Of a DNA stretch of 46,006 nt, positions 16,544-25,737 are shown in pieces. The stretch is from an uncultured Eubacteriales bacterium (GTDB taxonomy: Bacteria > Bacillota > Clostridia > Lachnospirales > Lachnospiraceae). The notes under the pieces are model-generated. The model was not told where the DNA came from. It ran no database searches and was given only the letters and a program-made list of their open reading frames with translations. Location of the stretch: positions 1 to 46,006 of the forward strand of contig OMYS01000009.1 in NCBI GenBank assembly GCA_900315305.1, read 5' to 3'. The position numbers and the translations under genes are program-made. Positions within the stretch are counted from its first letter, which is position 1, and each line of letters opens with the position of its first letter.

Positions 16544-17296
16544 ATGATATATTATTTTTCCGCCACCGGCAACAGCCGCTATGTAGCCGAAACGCTGTCC
16601 CGGTATTTTCACGATCCGTGCGTATCGATCGAGGATTTCGCGGACGTGGAGTCTGTTGACTGCTACCCCGCTCCCGGCGAGTCAGTCGGCATTGTGTCGC
16701 CGACCTATGCCTGGGGACTTCCCGTCAATGTCAGGGAATTTCTCGAAAAGCTTGTGATTAAGGCGCCCGGCCAGCCGTACCTCTACTTTGTTGCGACCTA
16801 TGGAAAGATATCCGGCACTGTGGACCTCGAGGTCATCCGGATTCTGAAGAAGACAATCCGTCGAAGCCCGGACGCGCTGTTTGGCGTGAAAATGCCGGAC
16901 ACATGGACACCGATCTTTGATCTGAGCAGCCGGGCGAAAACCGATAAGATCAACAGCGCCGCGGACAAGCAGATCCACGACATGACCGAACTGATCCGCG
17001 CCGGAAAAGAGAGAAATTATATCAAAAACAAGGCGCCGGAGCTGTTTTCATTTGTCCATAAGCCGGTCTACAACCATCTCCGGCAGACCAAATATTTTCA
17101 TGTAGAGGAGAGCTGCATCGGCTGCGGACAATGCGCGAAAAACTGTCCCGCACATGCCATCGAAATGAAGGACGGCCATCCCGTCTGGGTGAAGGACCGC
17201 TGCATCGCCTGCCTCAGGTGCCTGCATCACTGTCCTGAATTTGCGATTCAGTACGGAACGCACACAAAAAAGCATGGGCAGTATGCGCATAAATAA
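16544..17296 (+). CDS. EFR1 family flavodoxin-ferredoxin protein
   Basis: The start at 16544 (MIYYFSATGNSRYVAE) places the flavodoxin FMN loop at the N-terminus. The longer frame to 16439 has no family match. The 250-residue protein has a flavodoxin-like domain (about 1-150) and a C-terminal pair of 4Fe-4S motifs (CIGCGQCAKNCP and CIACLRCLHHCP). It is a two-cofactor electron carrier common in gut Clostridia, with unknown partners. It ends six bases before a full hairpin repeat that also borders the convergent ureD. Confidence 0.9.
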   Translation: MIYYFSATGNSRYVAETLSRYFHDPCVSIEDFADVESVDCYPAPGESVGIVSPTYAWGLPVNVREFLEKLVIKAPGQPYLYFVATYGKISGTVDLEVIRILKKTIRRSPDALFGVKMPDTWTPIFDLSSRAKTDKINSAADKQIHDMTELIRAGKERNYIKNKAPELFSFVHKPVYNHLRQTKYFHVEESCIGCGQCAKNCPAHAIEMKDGHPVWVKDRCIACLRCLHHCPEFAIQYGTHTKKHGQYAHK

Positions 17297-17301
17297 GCGC
17301 G

Positions 17302-17467
17302 GTAACTGTTCCGCACCCCGCCACTCGGAACGCTCCGCGTTCCTCGTTGTGGGCGAACAGAGCGGCTTCGCCGCTTGTCCGCCCCGCAGAAAAAGTCCTG
17401 GAACCGACTGGAGAGCAAGCTCTCCGTACGGTTCCAGGACTTTTTCTGCGGGGTGCTGTATTATTAC
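17302..17467 (+). repeat. Interspersed hairpin repeat, full-length copy 3
   Basis: Ends GTAACTGTTCCGCACCCC (17302-17319) and GGGGTGCTGTATTATTAC (17450-17467) pair imperfectly. Inside are GGAACGC/GCGTTCC and AGCGGC/GCCGCT hairpins and a long stem with GCAGAAAAAGTCCTGGAACC and its exact complement. That stem differs from copy 1 yet is fully paired. It lies between the convergent EFR1 gene and ureD, and the ureD stop codon (17464-17466) lies in its 3' end. Confidence 0.85.
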
Positions 17468-18294
17468 ATAGTTTTCCTCAGCCGGAACGGCGCGTACCCG
17501 CAGAGCTCTTCTCTGCAGTAGCGGATCCACGCCTCTTCTACGCGGCGGTTCTCATGGAGGCTTCTGCCCATGACGCGGAGCAGTGCGCCTCCGCCGTCAA
17601 GATACGTAAGTCCCCACATGGACTCCGTGGACAGGTCTGCGAGGCTCTCCCGCATCTGATCGACTGTCTCCGGCTCAATCGACTCATCAAAAAAGACAGC
17701 CGAATTGTAATTCGTAAAGCCCTCGAAATACCCGATTTCGCCCATGGGATCAGCAGATGGATTCACAAGAAGACTGTCATTTAAGAGAAGCCTTCCGTTC
17801 CTGCGGACTCTCGTGCAGATGCCGATGTCGTGATACTGAAACGGCTGCTCGTCTGCCGACCAGCCGGCGGTCAGGCCGTCCGTGAGAAGAAGGCGTGATC
17901 CCCTTCCAAGCTCAATCTCTGTGCGCTGCCGGAACCTGGCCAGGGCATACGGGATCGTCTCGTCCTGGTAGTACTCAAGACACGCCCCGTCCCCGATCCG
18001 GATCTGAAACTTCTGCTCCGTCAGTCTCCCGTTCTCGCATTTGTAGATATAGCCGGGAGCCTGCGTCGTCAGGATCGCGTGCGTGCTCTCACCGAGAGAA
18101 ATGTCCTGCAGGTACTGCTCGCCTTCCGTGAAGCCGCCGCCCGTGCTGATTAGAAAATAATAGGGCGTCTCATTTCCCGGGGCGTTGTTGGCCGAAATCC
18201 GGGAATTGCCGCGGCGGAAGGTCCGGTCGGCGACCGTCTGCTCACCGCGCCGCGTAAAGCTCAGATAGATTTCTCCCGCGTACCGGCTCCTCAT
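17464..18294 (-). CDS. ureD: Urease accessory protein UreD
   Basis: The 276-residue protein matches UreD/Ure[11 protein letters not shown], then [20 protein letters not shown], and [20 protein letters not shown]. UreD is the scaffold that binds the urease apoprotein and recruits UreF and UreG during nickel insertion. It is the last gene of the operon and overlaps ureG by four bases. Its stop codon is supplied by the terminal sequence of a repeat element, so the final residues (RLRKTM) may have been reshaped by that insertion. Confidence 0.94.
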   Translation of the reverse strand: MRSRYAGEIYLSFTRRGEQTVADRTFRRGNSRISANNAPGNETPYYFLISTGGGFTEGEQYLQDISLGESTHAILTTQAPGYIYKCENGRLTEQKFQIRIGDGACLEYYQDETIPYALARFRQRTEIELGRGSRLLLTDGLTAGWSADEQPFQYHDIGICTRVRRNGRLLLNDSLLVNPSADPMGEIGYFEGFTNYNSAVFFDESIEPETVDQMRESLADLSTESMWGLTYLDGGGALLRVMGRSLHENRRVEEAWIRYCREELCGYAPFRLRKTM

Positions 18295-18911
18295 GCTTCG
18301 AGGTCCTCAAGCATGCAGTCCTTCCGGATCCAGTCGACAACATCCTCGAGACCCTCGTCCGTCTTCAGGTTTGTAAAGACGAATTTGCCATCACCGCGGA
18401 ACTTCTTCGATGTCTCGCGCATATGCTCAAGGTTTGCGCCGACATAAGGTGCGAGATCGATTTTGTTGATGATGAAGAGGTCCGACTTGATCATGCCCTG
18501 TCCGGCCTTCTCCGGAATCTTCTCGCCCTCCGCGCAGTCAATAATGTAGATTGAAAAATCGACAAGCTCCGGGCTGAAGGTCGCCGCGAGGTTGTCACCG
18601 CCGCTCTCGATAAACATGAGATCGAGCGTGTGGTCAAAGCGATCCTCGAGCTTCTCGACCGCCGCGAGATTCATCGACGCGTCCTCGCGGATCGCCGTGT
18701 GCGGGCAGCCGCCCGTCTCGACACCGATGATCCTGTCCTTATCGAGAACCGAGTGGGAGACCATGTACTCCGCGTCCCACTTCGTGTAAATGTCATTTGT
18801 AATGACAGCCATGCTGTATGTATCCTTCAGGCGTCTGGTCAGCCGCTCAATGAGCTGCGTCTTGCCGGAGCCAACAGGGCCACCGACGCCGATTCTTACT
18901 GCTCGTTTCAT
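18291..18911 (-). CDS. ureG: Urease accessory GTPase UreG
   Basis: The start at 18911 ([18 protein letters not shown]) is supported by AGGAAGGG upstream and by the family N-terminus, giving 206 residues. Visible motifs are the P-loop GPVGSGKT, the nickel-binding Cys-Pro-His in [15 protein letters not shown], the [15 protein letters not shown] switch region and the GTP-specificity motif [10 protein letters not shown]. UreG couples GTP hydrolysis to nickel delivery in the UreDFG complex. A 95-base repeat lies between it and ureF. Confidence 0.97.
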   Translation of the reverse strand: MKRAVRIGVGGPVGSGKTQLIERLTRRLKDTYSMAVITNDIYTKWDAEYMVSHSVLDKDRIIGVETGGCPHTAIREDASMNLAAVEKLEDRFDHTLDLMFIESGGDNLAATFSPELVDFSIYIIDCAEGEKIPEKAGQGMIKSDLFIINKIDLAPYVGANLEHMRETSKKFRGDGKFVFTNLKTDEGLEDVVDWIRKDCMLEDLEA

Positions 18912-18926
18912 ATAATTTCCCTTCCT

Positions 18927-19021
18927 GTAATTATTGAGCCCTCCGCCCTTCAGTATGAAATCGTCCGGTAAGCAGGCCCTCCGTACGAATTTCATCACTT
19001 TGCTGAGGGGTGCATTATGAC
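18927..19021 (+). repeat. Interspersed hairpin repeat, short copy 4 inside the urease operon
   Basis: The 5' end GTAATTATTGAGCCCTC and 3' end GAGGGGTGCATTATGAC match the repeat termini. The inner stem pairs ATGAAAT with ATTTCAT. The ureF stop codon (19015-19017) is inside the 3' end, and the 5' end lies 15 bases before the ureG start. It fills almost the whole ureF-ureG gap. Confidence 0.75.
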
Positions 19022-19707
19022 ATAAATAGTCTCGCGTTCTGCGTCTCATGAAGGATCTGCGCCATCTCAAGGCCGGGAATGCCCGTCCCGAGCATGTCCT
19101 CATCCATGTCCTTCGTCTCCTCGTACAGGTCGCCGATCTCCCCCAGCAGGTCGTGAAGGATCAGCTGACCCGCGTTCTGTCCGAGCGGGACGGACCGCAC
19201 TGCATTTTGCACGAGCGTTGACGCCACGCTGTAGCCGTACATCCGAAACGCCTCATCGCAGGGAATGCCCTCCGCGTGCGCAAAGAGGGAGAAGACAATC
19301 GCCGGGTTACCGTATGCCTTTTTCTCTTTGATGCTGCCTTCGTACTCCGAAAGGTACGGGACCGTCTCGCCGTACATGTTCCGGATCAGGGACAGCATAC
19401 GCGAGGCGATGAGAACCGTTCCCTCGCGTGTCTCGCGGGCAACGGTCGACGCGTGCATAATCTCATCATACGTAAGAAGCTTCTCCGGCTCTCCTGCATC
19501 CATTGCCCTGTAGCAGAGAATGACAAGCAACCCCTCGCCATAGCGGAACTGAGACCGATAGTAATTCCTGATCCACTCCGCGAACTGCGGGGCCTTCCGG
19601 ATCTTTCTGCGCGACAGATAGTTCTCCATCCCGAACGAGTGATTGAACGTTCCGATCGGAAATGTCGAGTCGCACACCTGGAAGACCTCGAGATAATGGT
19701 CACGCAT
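19015..19707 (-). CDS. ureF: Urease accessory protein UreF
   Basis: The start at 19707 ([21 protein letters not shown]) fits the family and gives 230 residues; the much longer upstream frame is antisense noise over ureE. The hallmarks [16 protein letters not shown] and the C-terminal helices ([22 protein letters not shown]) are present. UreF bridges UreD and UreG and helps to form the nickel tunnel. It overlaps the end of ureE by eight bases, showing tight coupling. The stop codon is contributed by the adjacent repeat. Confidence 0.95.
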   Translation of the reverse strand: MRDHYLEVFQVCDSTFPIGTFNHSFGMENYLSRRKIRKAPQFAEWIRNYYRSQFRYGEGLLVILCYRAMDAGEPEKLLTYDEIMHASTVARETREGTVLIASRMLSLIRNMYGETVPYLSEYEGSIKEKKAYGNPAIVFSLFAHAEGIPCDEAFRMYGYSVASTLVQNAVRSVPLGQNAGQLILHDLLGEIGDLYEETKDMDEDMLGTGIPGLEMAQILHETQNARLFMS

Positions 19708-20188
19708 GAGCGTGCTCCTCGTGATGGTGGTGATGATGCCCCGGCGTGAGGTTCGCATACTCCATCGGATGATCGAGCTGGATCTTCTCCGTCGTGTAGG
19801 ACACGCCCTCCTTGTCCAGCGTCTGCAGGACGACCGGGTCCGTGAGAAGCGTAATCTTTCCGCCGCCGATCTGCACCGGCTTGTGGAGATTTCCGAGCAT
19901 GTGCGCTGTCCGTCCCATTTCGTCGATGTCCTTCGGGGAAATGACAATCACTTCGTCCGGGATGACGCTGAGGACGAGAAGCTTCCCCGGCGCCAGCAGA
20001 AAGGCGGACCCGTTCTCGAGCTTCTGCGACTCATCCTCGAGGCGGATGCCGTAGTCTCTCCCGTGGTCAGATGTGACGCGCAGAATCGATTTCAGGAGAT
20101 CATCACTCTTTACAAGCGCGGTCTCGATATGATAGGACTCCGGATCCGGAATATCCGCGATATTATGAAAAATTTCTGTCAGAATCAT
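19700..20188 (-). CDS. ureE: Urease nickel metallochaperone UreE
   Basis: The ATG at 20188 follows GGAGGCATAC, giving 162 residues (MILTEIFHN). The N-terminal peptide-binding domain and C-terminal metal domain are recognisable ([21 protein letters not shown] near residues 100-120). The C-terminus is a natural histidine tail ([13 protein letters not shown]) that can bind several nickel ions. UreE receives Ni2+ and passes it to UreG. The gene is separated from ureC by a 160-base structured gap ending in a T-tract. Confidence 0.95.
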   Translation of the reverse strand: MILTEIFHNIADIPDPESYHIETALVKSDDLLKSILRVTSDHGRDYGIRLEDESQKLENGSAFLLAPGKLLVLSVIPDEVIVISPKDIDEMGRTAHMLGNLHKPVQIGGGKITLLTDPVVLQTLDKEGVSYTTEKIQLDHPMEYANLTPGHHHHHHEEHAHA

Positions 20189-20224
20189 GTATGCCTCCAT
20201 GTGTGTCATAAGAACTCAGCACAT

Positions 20225-20334
20225 AAAAACCGGCAGCCCGCGGGCCCTTAAGCCGGCGCGCCCGAAGGGGCCTGTCCTTCATTTTACACAGGCCCTTTCG
20301 CGGAAGCGTCCGCTCCTGCCTCACTGGCTGCCGG
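20225..20334 (-). ncRNA. Multi-branched stem with T-tract between ureC and ureE (putative attenuator)
   Basis: A 9-bp outer stem (GGCTGCCGG 20326-20334 with CCGGCAGCC 20230-20238) encloses an 8-bp inner stem (GGGCCTGT 20268-20275 with ACAGGCCC 20288-20295) and a small GCGGA/TCCGC hairpin. On the minus strand the outer stem is followed directly by TTTTTATG. This fits a partial terminator that lowers accessory gene expression relative to ureABC. It could also be a dispersed repeat. Confidence 0.6.
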
Positions 20335-20348
20335 AATAACTTCCCCAA

Positions 20349-22070
20349 TTAGAAGAAGTAATATCTCTGCGCAAGCGAGATTGTCTCAACCGGCTCGCAG
20401 GTGATCAGCTTCCCGTCGATCGTGACGTTGAAGGACTGCGGATCGATCTTGATCGTCTCCGGCGTGTAGTCGTTCAGCTTCATGTCGCGCTTCGTGAGAT
20501 TTCTCGTATTGTGGACCGGAAGCACAATCTTCTGCAGTCCGAGCTTCTCCTTGATGCCGTGCTCATAGGCGTATTTCGAGACAAATGAGATGCTCGTGCT
20601 CTGGACGGCCTTGCCGAATGCACCGTAGAGGTCGCGCATCATGCGCGGCTCCGGTGTCGGCAGAGAGCTCGACGCGTCACCGACGACGCCGTACGCAATC
20701 ATGCCGGCCTTCAGGACGAGCTTCGGCTTCGTGCCGAAGAACTTCGGGTCCCAGATGACCAGATCGGCGTACTTGCCCGGCTCCACGGAGCCGACATAGT
20801 CGGAGATGCCGTTTACAATCGCCGGATTGATCGTGTACTTCGCGACATAGCGCTTGATCCGGTTATTGTCGGAATATTCAGAGTCGCCCTCGAGCGGTCC
20901 GCGCTGCAGCTTCATTTTGTCCGCGAGCTGCCAGCAGCGCATCGCGACCTCGCCGACACGGCCCATCGCCATCGCGTCACTCGTCATGACACTGAGCGCG
21001 CCCATGTCGTGGAGCACGTCCTCCGCCGCAACCGTCTGCTTGCGGACTCTGGACTCGGCAAATGCGACGTCCTCCGGGACCTTCGGATCGAGGTTGTGGC
21101 AGACCATCGTCATGTCGAAGAGCTCGTCAATGACGTTCTGCGTGTATGGATTTGTCGGATTTGTTGAAGAAGGCAGAATATTCTTGTCACCGGCGACAAT
21201 CATGATGTCCGGCGCATGTCCGCCGCCCGCTCCCTCTGTGTGGAACGTGTGGACCGTTCTGCCTGCAAATGCATTAATTGTATTTTCGACGAAGCCGCCC
21301 TCGTTGAGGGAGTCCGTGTGGACCGCGTACTGGACGTCGTACTTGTCCGCTGCCTTCAGCGAATTGTCGATACCGGCCGCCGTCGCGCCCCAGTCCTCGT
21401 GCGTCTTGATCGCCGCGGCGCCCGCCTCGATCTGCTCGGCGATGGTCTCCGGAGTCGCGCCTGCGCCCTTTGCCATAAAGCCGTAGTTCAGCGGATCGTT
21501 CTCGACGGCCTCCAGCATGCGGTGGATGTGCCATGCGCCCGGTGTCGTCGTCGCGGAGTTCGAGCCGTCAGCCGGGCCCGTGCCGCCGCCGAAGAGCGTC
21601 GTGATACCATTGTCAAGAGCCGCGTGCGCAAGGCCCGTGGAGAGATAATGGACATGAAGATCGATGCCGCCGGCTGTGAGGATCAGCCCCTCGCCAGAGA
21701 TCGCCTCTGTGCTCGCGCCAACGATGAAGTCGATGTCATCCATGATATCCGGGTTGCCGCCCTTGCCGATCGCGAGGATCTTGCCGTCGCGGATACCGAT
21801 ATCCGCCTTGTAAATGCCTGTATAATCAATGACCGTGATGCCACTGATGATCGTGTCCGCCACCTTCGGGTTGTCGCGGCGCGTCTCCGTCGCGTTCACG
21901 CCCATGCCGTCGCGGAGAACCTTGCCGCCACCGAACTTGCTCTCCTGTCCGTGGACGGTGTAATCCTTCTCGATCCGCGCGAACAGGTTCGTGTCGCCGA
22001 GGCGGACACTGTCTCCGACTGTCGGTCCGAACATCTGTGTATACTGTCTGCGATCCATATTAAAGCTCAT
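20349..22070 (-). CDS. ureC: Urease alpha subunit UreC (catalytic)
   Basis: The 573-residue catalytic subunit has every nickel-site element: His-x-His in [10 protein letters not shown], the carbamylated Lys in [10 protein letters not shown], His in [12 protein letters not shown] and [12 protein letters not shown], the flap Cys-His in [14 protein letters not shown], and Asp in [14 protein letters not shown]. It hydrolyses urea to ammonia and carbamate. Length is normal. It overlaps ureB by four bases, and its product assembles with UreA and UreB in the cytoplasm. Confidence 0.98.
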   Translation of the reverse strand: MSFNMDRRQYTQMFGPTVGDSVRLGDTNLFARIEKDYTVHGQESKFGGGKVLRDGMGVNATETRRDNPKVADTIISGITVIDYTGIYKADIGIRDGKILAIGKGGNPDIMDDIDFIVGASTEAISGEGLILTAGGIDLHVHYLSTGLAHAALDNGITTLFGGGTGPADGSNSATTTPGAWHIHRMLEAVENDPLNYGFMAKGAGATPETIAEQIEAGAAAIKTHEDWGATAAGIDNSLKAADKYDVQYAVHTDSLNEGGFVENTINAFAGRTVHTFHTEGAGGGHAPDIMIVAGDKNILPSSTNPTNPYTQNVIDELFDMTMVCHNLDPKVPEDVAFAESRVRKQTVAAEDVLHDMGALSVMTSDAMAMGRVGEVAMRCWQLADKMKLQRGPLEGDSEYSDNNRIKRYVAKYTINPAIVNGISDYVGSVEPGKYADLVIWDPKFFGTKPKLVLKAGMIAYGVVGDASSSLPTPEPRMMRDLYGAFGKAVQSTSISFVSKYAYEHGIKEKLGLQKIVLPVHNTRNLTKRDMKLNDYTPETIKIDPQSFNVTIDGKLITCEPVETISLAQRYYFF

Positions 22071-22423
22071 GCCTTCACCTCCAGATCAGAAGAATGTGCC
22101 TTCCTGTTGACGTCGAGATACCCGTTCACACGATTGTTAAAGCCGAAGACGCGGCGCTTTCCGCCGAAATCAATCAGCCTGACCGTGCGCGTCTCACCCG
22201 GCTCAAATCGGATCGCCGTGCCGGCCGGAATGTCAAGCCGCTTTCCGTAGGCCTTCTCCCGGTCGAACTTCAGTCCCTGTTCATTTGCCTCATAAAAATG
22301 AAATTCCGATCCGACCTGGACGGGGCGGTCGCCGACGTTCTTTACCTCAAGCTCGATTGCTTCGTATCCCTCGTTGTACGGTACCGGATCCTCTGTTGCA
22401 AAATGTACTTCTCCTGGAATCAT
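22067..22423 (-). CDS. ureB: Urease beta subunit UreB
   Basis: The start at 22423 ([14 protein letters not shown]) is the conserved N-terminus and has GGAAGGAGACTC upstream; the product is 118 residues. Family motifs are [37 protein letters not shown] and [12 protein letters not shown]. UreB is a structural subunit without catalytic residues. It overlaps ureC by four bases and lies 16 bases after ureA. UreA and UreB are separate genes, the arrangement found in most bacteria other than Helicobacter. Confidence 0.97.
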   Translation of the reverse strand: MIPGEVHFATEDPVPYNEGYEAIELEVKNVGDRPVQVGSEFHFYEANEQGLKFDREKAYGKRLDIPAGTAIRFEPGETRTVRLIDFGGKRRVFGFNNRVNGYLDVNRKAHSSDLEVKA

Positions 22424-22439
22424 ATGAGTCTCCTTCCTA

Positions 22440-22742
22440 TCAGCGGATTGGGTCATGAATCGTGACAAGCTTCGTGCCGTCGACAAATGTCGCCTCGACC
22501 TGGATCATCGGGATCATTTCCGGGACCCCTTCCATGACGTCATCTCTCGTCAGGATCCGGGCGCCCTCGTCCATAAGCTCCGCGACTGTCTTGCCGTCCC
22601 GCGCGCCCTCGAGGATATAGCTCGTGATCAGCGCGACACTTTCCGGATGATTCAGCTTCACGCCTCTGTCCTTGCGCTGCTGCGCGATCATGGCCGCGAG
22701 GCTGATCATCAGCTTTTCACGTTCCCGTTCTGTAAATTGCAT
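22440..22742 (-). CDS. ureA: Urease gamma subunit UreA
   Basis: The start at 22742 ([14 protein letters not shown]) matches the family and gives 100 residues; the upstream extension in the same frame is not conserved. Motifs are [30 protein letters not shown] and [19 protein letters not shown]. UreA is the small structural subunit. GGAGG lies upstream. It is the first of the enzyme subunit genes after ureI, with a 61-base gap. Confidence 0.97.
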   Translation of the reverse strand: MQFTEREREKLMISLAAMIAQQRKDRGVKLNHPESVALITSYILEGARDGKTVAELMDEGARILTRDDVMEGVPEMIPMIQVEATFVDGTKLVTIHDPIR

Positions 22743-22803
22743 GCTCTTTGTCCTCCTTTGCAATATCTGCTCATTTTTCTCCGCGAAACATGCAGGCGGA
22801 GTT

Positions 22804-23322
22804 TCATTTCCACAGGCCGACCAGCATGAGGAAGCCCGGAATCCAGGCCGTGACGACACCCTCGATGACGCTGAGGTACGCCGGGAATTTGCCGAGGTTC
22901 TTCTTCAGCGCGCATGTCAGGAAGCCCGTGAGCCACAGGAGCCCCCATGCCCACCAGATCACGCCGTAGACTGCATTTCCGCCGTAGCCGCTGAAAATGC
23001 AGAGCGCGCCGGCCGGAACCGCGTTGATCGCGACGAACAGGCTGAACCAGCCGTAGAGCCGCTGATCAAACTGAAAGATTGTGTTGATCGCGGAGTAAAG
23101 ATATGTAAACGCGAACAGAAGTCCCGTCGCGCTTCCATAGAACCACAGCGCGTCCTGTCCGCTGACAATGCCGTATCCCAGTGCAATAATGTTGAGAATC
23201 AGGCTGAGGCCGCCAGTAAACAGGTTCATGACTGCCATGGATTTGTCCTTTACTTCAAGAATTGTCGCGAGCCCGTTGCTGATAAGGACAATTCCGACGT
23301 AAAGTAAAATAGTTCCAAGCAT
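22804..23322 (-). CDS. ureI: AmiS/UreI family urea/amide channel
   Basis: The 172-residue protein has six hydrophobic helices (starting [20 protein letters not shown], then [20 protein letters not shown] and [20 protein letters not shown]) and family aromatic motifs such as [20 protein letters not shown]. UreI proteins form hexameric urea channels that are often proton-gated. As the first gene before ureA it supplies substrate to the urease. GGGAGGACAAGTGT precedes the ATG. No nickel permease gene is seen in the operon, so nickel uptake must be encoded elsewhere. Confidence 0.92.
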   Translation of the reverse strand: MLGTILLYVGIVLISNGLATILEVKDKSMAVMNLFTGGLSLILNIIALGYGIVSGQDALWFYGSATGLLFAFTYLYSAINTIFQFDQRLYGWFSLFVAINAVPAGALCIFSGYGGNAVYGVIWWAWGLLWLTGFLTCALKKNLGKFPAYLSVIEGVVTAWIPGFLMLVGLWK

Positions 23323-23551
23323 ACACTTGTCCTCCCTCTCAGAGTGAATGTTATGACCTGCCCCGGGGCCGTCCGATGCGAGGTCGGGTTACAGTTTTAA
23401 ATATACCCCGACAACCGGCAGGGCTTAATAACGAATCGCGTTCTGAATCCAGATCCAAGACCAGTCGGCCTGATTGTTCCGTCATGTGTGCACAGCAGCA
23501 ATATTTGTATACAGTTCATGTGGTAAAGGTATCGGCACAAAGGTACACAAA
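23323..23551. other. Gap upstream of ureI
   Basis: No gene is seen. A possible minus-strand -10 (TATATT near 23398) lacks a good -35 partner, so the ureI promoter is unresolved. A GTCGGG/CCCGAC stem around 23383-23413 could form in the leader. Confidence 0.35.
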
Positions 23552-23615
23552 GGTGCCAGGTTCCGATTAAAAAAGCATAAAGTCGTTTATAAAAATTTAA
23601 TCGGAACCTGGCACC
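23552..23615. repeat. Perfect 20-bp inverted repeat, REP/MITE-like
   Basis: GGTGCCAGGTTCCGATTAAA (23552-23571) is exactly complementary to 23596-23615, with a 24-base AT-rich loop between. It lies in the non-coding gap between the divergently placed ends of ureI's leader and the next surface-protein gene. From memory the motif resembles palindromes linked to REP-associated tyrosine transposases, but no such gene is here. Confidence 0.7.
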
Positions 23616-23637
23616 ACACACAAGACACCACACAAAA

Positions 23638-23659
23638 CGCGGCTCCGTAAGGAGCCGCG
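23638..23659 (-). terminator. Terminator of the DUF5648/transglutaminase-like gene
   Basis: CGCGGCTCC, loop GTAA, GGAGCCGCG form a perfect stem. On the minus strand it is followed by TTTTGTGTGG. It lies about 30 bases after the stop of the gene at 23688. Confidence 0.75.
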
Positions 23660-23687
23660 CCACAGATTTAAACCCTTTATTCTGTTT

Positions 23688-25511
23688 TTAGTTCATGTAT
23701 CCCTCGCGGGTGATGGACCACATATTGGAACCGCCGTAGGTGTTCATGTAGCCGTTTGTTCCCGGCCACTCATTGACCATGTTCGGGTCGCAGACGTAGG
23801 TTGCGCCGTTGTAGGTCACCTCAACCCAGGAGTGCGGCGCCTTCGTGCCGTTCCGGTTGTTGACATGACCGTAGACCTGACGGAACGTGTAGCCGAGATT
23901 GTACCGCTGGTTAATCAGCTCCGCCATCTCGTAAAATGTACCCGCCATGCAGTAGCAGTTGCCCTTGTGATGCGTGAACCCGTAATCTGCAAACCACTGG
24001 TAGCCGTTGTTCGGTGTGGACGGCATATCGGCCGTGTGACCGTAATACGTCATGCCGACAGACCAGTTAAATGCGGCGCGCAGGTCCCAGCCAATCTGAT
24101 TTAAGACCGCATCGGCCTTCGGGAAATTGTACTTCGAGACAGCAGTCCGGAGGCTGTTGTACGTGTTCTGATCGTAGGAAGCCTTCGCGATGCGCCCTTC
24201 CTTCAGACCATGGCACGCAAAATGCTCGATGGCCGCGTAGTCATCGTCGCCGAATGCCGCGAGCACGTCCGGGTTGTGATCGACGTAGTACTGATAATCG
24301 TAGATTGCGGAGAAGTCGCGGTTTCCGAATGTCGTGACCGCATTCTGCATAGTCGTGACGCCTGTCGCGACGCGCCCTTCCTTCTTACCGTACTGCATGT
24401 AATGCAGATAGTATTTCTTGAAGTCTCTCCGGTAAGCGGCACGAAGATCGCGGTACTCGTAGCGATAGGACTTCTCGTCAAAGGTCGCAATTGCCCGCCG
24501 CTGCTCCTTCATGCCGTAATCAACGAAGTGCTGGATCGCGCCGTTCGGATTATTGAGGTATGCATTTCTGATATCCGCGTAGTGATTGACATAGTAATTA
24601 AAATCGTAGACAGCCGAGTAATCGACTCCGTTGTAAACGGTCGTGCCCTTCACGGTCGGAATCGGCGTTGCAGACGGAGTCGGTGTCACTGTGACAGAGC
24701 CCGTCGGAGTCGGTGTTGCCTCCCCTGTCGGCGTCGGCGTTACGTTGTCCGAAACTGCGCCGTACCAGCAGACGCCCTCATATTTCCAACCGACCTTCAC
24801 GAGATTGTCTCTCTCATTGGCACTCGCCGTATAATGGTGCGCGCCCGCTCCCGTGCAGTTCGGATTGTACAGGCGGTAAATCGCAACCCCCTTCGCGTCG
24901 TCGCTGTAAAATGCGATGCCCTCGAGCTTCCAGCCTGCCTTTGTCAGCATATCGCACTCTGAGCGGTTTGTCGTGTAGTGATGGTCACCGGCATTCGGAT
25001 TGTAGAGGCGATAGACCGGCGTCTCAGACGTCTTCGGCGCGCGCCATGCGACTGACTCGTATTTCCAGCCGACACTCTTCAGATGATCTCTCTCATTTGC
25101 GTCAGCCGTGTAGAAATGCTCGCCGCTGTTCGGATTGTACAGGCGGTACATATCCTGCGTCTCGGCAGCCTTGACCAGCGTGCTGTCCTCCTGAGACTCC
25201 GCCGCTGCCGTGCTGTCTGCAGACGCCTCCGAGACCGCGGATTCGGTCTCTGCCGTAGAATTCTCTTCCGCAGCCGCTGTCTCTTCTTCGGCAGCAGCTG
25301 TGTCAGAAGAGCTTTCCTCTGCCTTCTCTGCTCCGCTCTCTGCGGACGGACTTGTCACAAGCGCTGCGTCCTCGCTCTCCGCGGACTGCTCCGCAGCTGT
25401 CTGCGTGCTCAGCGTATCAGCGCTGACGGTGCCTGTCACAAGCGCCATGCTGAGGACGGCTGCCGTCACGGCTGCGCCGACACGCCGCCCTGCCATGTTG
25501 TGGTGTATCAT
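23688..25511 (-). CDS. Secreted DUF5648-repeat protein with C-terminal transglutaminase-like domain
   Basis: The start at 25511 follows GGAGGAAAGGTT, giving 607 residues. The layout is: signal peptide (about 1-32, ending VSA); a Ser/Ala/Glu-rich disordered region (about 33-120); three DUF5648 repeats with YRLYNPN...EHFYT...GWKYE (about 122-255); a Thr-Pro spacer; repeats with YDFNYYVNHYADI and YDYQYYVDHNPDV; and a transglutaminase-like domain with Cys in GNCYCMAG, His in APHSWVEV and Asp in YVCDPN. It is probably exported and wall-associated. The Cys-His-Asp triad suggests crosslinking or proteolysis of surface protein or peptidoglycan; the substrate is unknown. It has its own terminator. Confidence 0.85.
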   Translation of the reverse strand: MIHHNMAGRRVGAAVTAAVLSMALVTGTVSADTLSTQTAAEQSAESEDAALVTSPSAESGAEKAEESSSDTAAAEEETAAAEENSTAETESAVSEASADSTAAAESQEDSTLVKAAETQDMYRLYNPNSGEHFYTADANERDHLKSVGWKYESVAWRAPKTSETPVYRLYNPNAGDHHYTTNRSECDMLTKAGWKLEGIAFYSDDAKGVAIYRLYNPNCTGAGAHHYTASANERDNLVKVGWKYEGVCWYGAVSDNVTPTPTGEATPTPTGSVTVTPTPSATPIPTVKGTTVYNGVDYSAVYDFNYYVNHYADIRNAYLNNPNGAIQHFVDYGMKEQRRAIATFDEKSYRYEYRDLRAAYRRDFKKYYLHYMQYGKKEGRVATGVTTMQNAVTTFGNRDFSAIYDYQYYVDHNPDVLAAFGDDDYAAIEHFACHGLKEGRIAKASYDQNTYNSLRTAVSKYNFPKADAVLNQIGWDLRAAFNWSVGMTYYGHTADMPSTPNNGYQWFADYGFTHHKGNCYCMAGTFYEMAELINQRYNLGYTFRQVYGHVNNRNGTKAPHSWVEVTYNGATYVCDPNMVNEWPGTNGYMNTYGGSNMWSITREGYMN

Positions 25512-25678
25512 AACCTTTCCTCCATTCGCGCACATGTCAGTAAAGGTCATGTGTCGCTGCTATATTTTGATCCCTTGGTCCGCCATGCCTCATGGACGGA
25601 CCACACAGTCGGTTTCGAGGGCGCCTCGTCTGGAAACGGTGCCAGCTTACGCCTCCTGAGGGGAACAAGCAAATCTAT

Positions 25679-25737
25679 AAATATTCAGCCCCCAGACTCG
25701 GAACGCTTCGCGTTTCTCGTTGTGGGTGCTGAATATT
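25679..25737 (+). repeat. Interspersed hairpin repeat, short copy 5
   Basis: Only the first hairpin survives: ATATTCAGCCCCC, GACTCGGAACGCTTCGCG, then GGGTGCTGAATAT. Both termini are kept, so this is an internal-deletion form. The stop codon of the acyltransferase gene (25736-25738) sits at its 3' end. Confidence 0.75.

Noticed and set aside
17048..17530. Minus-strand 160-codon frame
   Set aside because: It is read through repeat copy 3 and antisense to the EFR1 gene.
21216..22250. Plus-strand open frame of 344 codons
   Set aside because: It is antisense to ureC and ureB; no ribosome site or family.
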